Shown here: in pieces, positions 58,716 to 64,000 of the stretch | Numbering within the stretch: the stretch's first letter is position 1 | Layout: every line of letters starts with the position of its first letter | NCBI GenBank assembly: GCA_026874595.1 | Contig: CM049319.1 | Span: 55,293,417 to 55,357,416 of the forward strand | Length of the DNA: 64,000 nucleotides | Source: Sipunculus nudus | Lineage: Eukaryota > Annelida > Sipuncula > Golfingiida > Sipunculidae | Direction of reading: 5' to 3' | Translations under genes and position numbers: made by a program | Notes under the pieces: generated by a model | What the model saw: the letters and a program-made list of their open reading frames with translations, nothing else | What the model was told of the DNA's origin: nothing | Database searches by the model: none

Positions 58716-59180
58716 CTGTAACGAGGCGAGCACGATATGATCATAGTCAGACCGCGGGCAGATACGAATTCTATATACAATTTGGTCTATAATAAACTGA
58801 AAAAGGACCCGGGAATTCTCCCTTCGGCAGGCGTAAAATTTTGGGTAGTGTGTCTGTATGATAGATATCAAGGTCACTGGGTTCAATCATACGGACTATG
58901 AACTGCACATGCCTATAATAAAGACAGCGAAACACTTGAAATCCTCACTTTAGATGCTATTTTGCTGGATGACTCGCATGGATTAGTATAAAAACAGTGT
59001 TTTCGGTTGAAAGTCCTAGGTAGTAAAACAGGGTTATCCTCAAACAACTTCGATACATTGAGTAGGGTAGACTTTATCCCTCTCTTGACAAATGTTAATA
59101 TTGGCGACCTGTAGTCGATAACTTTATTGCCGGATTTCTAGAGAAAATGTCAATATCGTCAAGGATTCATTTTTATGTAT

Positions 59181-59230
59181 CTCTCTCTCTCTTTCTCTGT
59201 CTCAATCTCCCCCTCTCTCTGCCTCTCTAA

Positions 59231-59278
<48 letters not shown>
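59181..59278. repeat. (CT)n and (TA)n microsatellites
   Basis: An interrupted CT tract at about 59,181-59,226 and a TA tract at about 59,237-59,278, followed by ACACACAC. Confidence 0.9.
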
Positions 59279-59285
<7 letters not shown>

Positions 59286-59796
59286 GTTGTATACAGTTAT
59301 AATTTGTTGCAAAAACTGATGGCAGAGTGCTCGATGGGTGACCAGAGCATTTCTATGTTATACAGAAAGAACTAAACTAGTTTTTATGCAGGCATTTCAT
59401 GACTAACTAGTTTCGTACTACACGCTCAGAGCGTGTGGCACTCTTCAGATGTTGTAGCCTAATAGTTTTGGCCAGGGTATCACATGTAACATAATCTAAA
59501 CTTGTCCTGACAAAACAATTACTGTCCCAGGTTAAGAAGTCGCAAGTTCATCAGAAACGATTAATAGCTCGCACTACCCTAAGTCGAGGTCACAGATATT
59601 CATATATTCATATATATTTAGGGATACTTGCGTTTTTCCCCTTTCTTTTACTTTTGTGGGGAGCTTTCGGTCGGAGGCTCGTTTCTGATTTTGTCTGACA
59701 ATATTGAGGTCAGCTGACCGGGACTCAGCAGACGATATTCAGAAAATCTTCTTAAAGCTCAAATGAAACGATTTGGCCAAAAATCACAAAAAGTCG

Positions 59797-60060
59797 CTAT
59801 TCCAGTAGTATATATCTTAAATTAACATTTGATACATGAATTCCGACATTATTTATTAGAAAACTAAATATATAACCAAAATATATTGGAGAGATCACGC
59901 TGTTCACGGAATCTGCCGAGCTCTGTGCTGCAGCACGCAGCAGCTGGGCTGGCACGACGTGTGACGTCATAGCAGACAAACACGGTCACTCAGTCAGTGA
60001 TGCGGGCGCTGGTCACTGTTCAAGGGTCAGCGGCAGAAGCTCGGGTCCGGTCCCTGAAAT
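59797..60060. repeat. Dispersed repeat R2, uninterrupted copy
   Basis: Same sequence family as 18,893-19,755 but without the 597 bp insert. GCAGCACGCAGCAGCTGGGC runs straight into TGGCACGACGTGTGACGTCA. It serves as the empty-site reference for that insertion. Function unknown. Confidence 0.7.
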
Positions 60061-62269
60061 GGCTAGCTTTCTTGTGGATTAGGACGAATTAAGCAAGGTT
60101 CGAAATAAGCGGTATCGCATCGCAATTTACGACGCAAAATGGACCCATTGTGAATCATTTTCTTTAACTGTTGTTGTGTCTGCGAATCAAATAAATGCAT
60201 GTCTTGCCTTTTTCGGAGAGCGATTTTTTGGAACAACAATTGATGCGTGATGAATTCAACCGAAAACAATATTATACATTATTAAAGCAGGCATAAGACC
60301 GCGGCATTCGGGCTTCAATGAACAATGTACAAACTGACAGGTGCTTGCTGCACAAGTTTTTAGGAAAAGCTAATCATTATTGACATTGTGACACCTGATC
60401 CACAAGCCTATTGGCTGACATTGCATCGACGTCATTTGACTCATGCGTCCATTGGTTGACCTCGACCTTATTTGAATAAACGTCATCTGACCTCTGACCC
60501 CGCTGGTCGTTGTGTTTTTGCACTGACAAAAAAGTTCCGGCTAAGTTGGACTGCACAGGACATAAAAGCTTTCACCAATGTCAGTCAGAAAGCGTAATAT
60601 TTGTAATCATTATAGCAAAGTAAATTATCCACACTCAATAAACGGTCCGTATGCACTTTCATTGTGCCCGTTTTTACCGTTTCATTCAAATCAAAACCAG
60701 GTCTATAAACAATGTGCCGTCGATGTCAATCTTTTATATCGTCAGTGACAATACAACATTACATGTCTGTCAAATTCCAGATAACGATTTTCATTGGGAA
60801 AATGCGGTGAAAAAAATAAAAATAAATAATGTGTTATTTTGTCTTATACTCCTATTATCTGGTCCGCTTTTCCGGGTATTTTTTGTCCTGTTACATGGGC
60901 ATGACATGCTCACATATAGGCATACCCGCCCGTGGTACCGAGACGTGTAATTGCCATAAAAAGTCCCGCACATGCACACGTATCAGGAAAAAAACGTGAT
61001 TATGTTTTGAATTATATTTGGAAAGTTAACCGTTATATTATAAAAATATAAAAACAGCCCATTTGAACAAACCTCTAAAATGAACTTGTCATGTTTCTAT
61101 AAAGCAGACTGAGTGACACATTGTTATAGCGTGTACATACTATCGATGTCAGCTGCACACCGTGTTGTTAAACGATCTTCCTGTCTTCACAGGACATCTA
61201 TATAGACTTTCACTCTTTGGGTGGAAAAGGCAAACATTTATAAAAGAAATACGATGAAAATATAGTATTCAGTGAACAGGTATGTCTTAAGGTATCAAGA
61301 ACCGCATGTTTTTCCGGGACAAGAACAGAGACAGTCGGGCGTGACACGCGTGTCTACACAGTGAGTGACCGGGGTTGCTGCAGCCAGGCACTGAGCTGTT
61401 TGTCTGCTTAGACGTCACAGGTCATCAAGACGACGGGGCCAGCCGAATGGCCATTTGAATGCAACGGTCACTTCTTGACAGTACAACACCTCAAAATATT
61501 CATAATTAAAAGAATATTTTTAACAAGTATTCAAACGTGTAGGGGTAATATTACATTGCTAATCCAATTATGTGTTAGGTGAAATCGTTTCATTTGAGCT
61601 TTAAACATGAGCGTCAATTGTAAATTGTTAGTTTATTGACGTGTCCTATATAATATTGGATATTGTTATACGTTTTGGTTATCAGAGTTGGATTTAAATG
61701 CGACACAGTGCACCTATATGTAAAAAACAGATATTTGGAATTTTTTATATGTAAATATAAATGCGATTTAATATTATCAAATGTAAATTCAATTGCATGA
61801 ACAAAGTCATTGTTTCTGAATTCTGTTTTGCAACCTTGTGTCGAGGCATGTGTGTAAACTGTATTAAAAAGGCCATCGATCTCCTGACATTTATTTTAAT
61901 GAGAGCGAATACTAGTATATTATTAAAAAAATATTCATTATGAATTACATTAACACTTTAGAACTGCACTGGCTTCCACTTGCAAAGTCAAGTTAGAATG
62001 TAAATTTTATTCCACGTTGAGCTATACTATGTAGCTCTACATTTTAATAGAAAGACATTGGCATTAAAACCAAAACTTGTTTTCTTCTACACTACATTTC
62101 TCAATGAACAAAAAAACTAATATAAATTATGATTTAAGATAACACATAAATGGTAAACTATTTAAATACATGTATATAAATATGGAACACCACAAATACA
62201 GAGGAACCAGTCTGAAAGAACACTTACCTAATAAGACGCTTGACTGAACCAAATTCATTCACATGCACT
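60061..62269. other. Intronic or intergenic DNA without recognised features
   Basis: No exon, RNA gene or clear repeat was seen. Around 61,345-61,425, reading on the minus strand, GTGACGTCTAAGCAGACAAA faintly echoes the right part of repeat R2, and may be a further diverged copy in the other orientation. Confidence 0.4.
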
Positions 62270-62365
62270 GATTATAACTGACCTGTCTGATTATAATAGA
62301 CCACCTGTGGATTCAGACTTTCGGCCAGTCCCATATATGGGCTTTTTACGCAGGTTACAATGTAT
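62270..62365 (+). repeat. GACCACCTGT repeat family R3
   Basis: TTATAACTGACCTGTCTGAT, ATAGACCACCTGTGGATTCA, GGCCAGTCCCATATATGGGC and GCAGGTTACAATGTA match the copy at 21,425-21,540 in the same orientation. It lies just downstream (gene-wise) of the exon at 62,404-62,519. Confidence 0.55.
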
Positions 62366-62403
62366 ATTAAAACAAAAAAGGAGATAATAATTTATGTGCG
62401 AAC

Positions 62404-62519
62404 CTGGCGCCCATGTCGCTCATCCTCCAGAATATCTATTCTTCTCTCTGCCCGCCTGCGGGCCCGCTTCTGCAGACGAACCCGCAATTCTTGGCGTTGT
62501 TTAGCTGTTATTATGAAAC
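62404..62519 (-). CDS. Voltage-sensor gene, S4 end and basic linker exon
   Basis: The minus-strand exon begins after TTTTCTGCAG (first base 62,519) in phase 1; with the G from the S4 exon it completes a Gly codon. It encodes FIITAKQRQELRVRLQKRAR followed by RRAERRIDILEDERHGRQ. VDG-FIITAKQRQEL lines up with the human Hv1 stretch just after S4 (recalled as ING-IIISVKTRSERQL), which supports family assignment. The linker holds a dense run of Arg/Lys, suggesting contact with acidic lipids or the start of the coiled coil. The exon can end at CAG|GTTCGC (62,404) in phase 0. If not spliced, it reads three more codons to TAA at 62,392-62,394, giving a short alternative end. The donor is weak, so the short form must be considered. 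Confidence 0.7.
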
Positions 62520-63020
62520 CTGCAGAAAAAAACATAAAGATTAAATCATGTAGATTTAGTGTAATATTAACCTGGCTCTGATGTAATAGTAAGTATTTGA
62601 AATTCTTCTTCTCTTTCTTCTTAATTTCCTTCCTTTTTCGCTTCTACTTAGTCCATCCTTTTATTTAATTGGTACGTAATCAAGACACACCTTGTATCTC
62701 ACCGAGGCCTACTTTGACCCAATTTCAGTGACTTTGAGCTATTTTTCAAGGTGACAGGGCTAAAAAGGTGTGAATGTTTCAGATTAACCAAGTGGATTTT
62801 CTACTGACCTATGAGAGGTACAAAAAATGGATTACAATGGGCTTATAAATTCTGGTTCCAAGCAACATGATGGCAAATCATTGGATATACTCATGCGCAA
62901 AAGATATGAAGCTATTTTCAGTTAGACCTATAAAGCTGAAACTAAACCAGACATTTGTCATATACAGATGTAGGAATGCAGTGGCAAGTTTGTTAGCGAT
63001 ATCTTTAATTTAAAGAATAA

Positions 63021-63040
63021 AAGGCGAAGTCGCCTTTTTG
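63021..63040. repeat. Short perfect hairpin
   Basis: AAAAGGCGA and its reverse complement TCGCCTTTT are separated by two bases and followed by T. It resembles a bacterial terminator in shape, but in this intronic eukaryotic setting it is most likely a repeat remnant. Confidence 0.6.
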
Positions 63041-63561
63041 TCTCATCCGTCCAAACACAAGAGTGAACAATCACATTTCAATCCAACTTTACAGAACTAT
63101 AATTATTACTAAGATATTAGCAGGTGGAGAGCCGTGACTGTCGTATGACAGTTACAAGGAGCCTTGCACAAGCACTCTTCTGCATGTTTTGCTCACTAGG
63201 TCTACTATATCTGGGAGGTTTGATCAAGGGGATCCAAGTCTGCAGAATATCCATGTGATTCTTTTCAGAGCCTTTGAGCATCAAGTATTAATTTGAAAAA
63301 TAGAAAAAAATCATCAATTATTTCATATCCGCAACTGGATATGCATAAGCAAGGTCTAACATACTTCAAAGGTCTCATATAGAACAAAAATATATGATGA
63401 TAATAAAAATCATCTGGTCAGCTGTAGTTGTCTATAGTTAACAATTAGGTTTAATATACCAAGTTATTAAAAACATAAATACCAAAACAATAAATATAAT
63501 CTTGAGTTATCTTACCAACAAACAAACTATTAGACAGACAGACGAATAGATATGCAAACTG

Positions 63562-63565
<4 letters not shown>

Positions 63566-63615
<50 letters not shown>
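63566..63615. repeat. (GA)n microsatellite
   Basis: About 25 GA units, 47 bp from the donor side of the S3-S4 exon, inside the intron. Confidence 0.95.
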
Positions 63616-63618
<3 letters not shown>

Positions 63619-63667
63619 ATTAAAAACTAACGAACACTGGTGAAGACATAACCTCCGTAGAACTTAC

Positions 63668-63806
63668 CGTCGACCAGCCTCATAATACGCCACAACAGGA
63701 GGATTATAAGAACTGCGGCCGCCTTCTCTCCCTCCTCCCCCGTCATACCGCCCAGGAACACAATGTCGGACACCAAGGAAACCGTTATTATCACAGCATC
63801 AAAGAT
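63668..63806 (-). CDS. Voltage-sensor gene, S3-S4 exon (Hv1/TMEM266 family)
   Basis: A 139 bp minus-strand exon lies between acceptor TTGTTTCAG (first base 63,806) and a strong donor G|GTAAGT (63,667). It encodes 46 residues plus one base (phase 0 in, 1 out). S3: IFDAVIITVSLVSDIVF, with Asp at residues 3 and 14 matching the two S3 aspartates of Hv1 (human D174 and D185 region). A loop GGMTGEEGEKAAA follows, then S4: VLIILLLWRIMRLVD. Hv1 S4 normally reads R-x-W-R-x-x-R-x-x-N. Here the first Arg position is Leu (63,696-63,698), Trp and the second and third Arg are kept, and the final Asn is Asp (63,669-63,671). The family forms voltage sensors without a separate pore; Hv1 conducts protons, whereas TMEM266 is described as a sensor without known conduction. 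Upstream S1-S2 exons would lie beyond the window. Hv1 paralogue versus TMEM266 orthologue is unresolved. Confidence 0.8.
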
Positions 63807-64000
63807 CTGAAACAATAAGAAAAACCAGTCGACAAGAGGAAAGAGGTCAAAGGTAATGAAAACTGTATAACAACGGAAGTGTTAAAACTAGCATGCGCAC
63901 TGCGCATACTGTGGTTGTTAAATTTCGCGATTTTCAAATTTCAACAAAGGTTCAATTTTCGTGCTCTTACCATACAATAACCTGTAAAGGATATATTCAT
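63807..64000 (-). other. Start of upstream intron of the voltage-sensor gene
   Basis: Intron sequence upstream (gene-wise) of the S3-S4 exon. It contains TGCGCACTGCGCATA (about 63,893-63,907) and a TTCGCGATTTTCAAATTTC block of the TCGCGA repeat type. No further exon is visible before the window ends. Confidence 0.5.

Larger units (their letters stand above)
58716..62403 (-). other. Large intron of the voltage-sensor gene
   Basis: If the exons are joined as proposed, this 3.7 kb intron runs from a weak donor (CAG|GTTCGC at 62,403) to CGTTACAG at 58,716. It contains CT and TA microsatellites (59,181-59,278), the uninterrupted copy of repeat R2 (59,797-60,060) and a copy of repeat R3 (62,270-62,365). 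No further exon was found in it. Confidence 0.4.
62520..63667 (-). other. Intron of the voltage-sensor gene
   Basis: Bounded on the minus strand by donor GTAAGT (63,667-63,662) and acceptor TTTTCTGCAG. It contains a perfect 9 bp stem (AAAAGGCGA, loop AG, at about 63,021-63,040) and a (GA)n tract at 63,566-63,615. Confidence 0.7.

Noticed and set aside
63021-63040. Rho-independent terminator
   Set aside because: The shape fits, but the window is eukaryotic and the hairpin lies in an intron.
1-64000. CRISPR arrays, operons, prokaryotic or viral gene clusters
   Set aside because: No regularly spaced repeats with unique spacers and no tightly packed genes were seen; introns, SINEs and LINEs indicate animal nuclear DNA.

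Overview
This is a eukaryotic, intron-bearing, A+T-rich window dominated by repeats. The mixture points to a marine lophotrochozoan, most likely a mollusc (bivalve or gastropod). The evidence is long (CT)n, (GA)n and (TA)n microsatellites, tRNA-derived SINEs, jockey/CR1- and L2-like non-LTR relics, many small DNA-transposon derivatives, and interspersed TTCGCGA-rich and 'TTCACTGTA-ended' repeats. Species assignment is inference; no rRNA or mitochondrial marker is present.

Layout. 1-10.4 kb: gene-poor DNA with a pair of direct repeats, a decayed reverse transcriptase (3.5-5.2 kb), a G12/C11 inverted homopolymer and dispersed repeats. 10,463-36,451: two nearly identical head-to-tail copies of a 12.8/13.2 kb segment. 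They differ by three larger indels (199, 187 and about 42 bp, always longer in copy 2), by microsatellite lengths and by sparse substitutions. This is either a very recent tandem duplication or two haplotypes left unmerged in an assembly. Each copy carries a 538 bp TIR element, a 597 bp insertion with a 6 bp target duplication, SINEs and tRNA-like sequences, and no gene I can recognise. 36.5-40.4 kb: microsatellites and old repeats. 40.9-44.6 kb: a fairly complete but inactivated non-LTR retrotransposon with an SGNH-hydrolase-type ORF1 region, an endonuclease and a reverse transcriptase whose YADD box reads SADD. 44.6-55 kb: old SINE/LINE fragments, an imperfect inverted repeat and a well-formed hAT-like MITE (53,143-53,631) packed with GTACCT motifs.

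55.7-63.8 kb, minus strand: the one host gene I can support. Four phase-compatible exons encode the S3-S4 part of a voltage-sensor domain of the Hv1/TMEM266 family, then a very basic linker, a short coiled-coil-like piece and a long acidic, Ser-rich tail. The 5' exons (S1-S2) lie beyond 64,000. The S4 segment is atypical: the usual first arginine is leucine and the usual Asn after the third arginine is Asp. This gene is the most interesting biology in the window. The tandem duplication and the two clean DNA-transposon derivatives are the most interesting structural signals.
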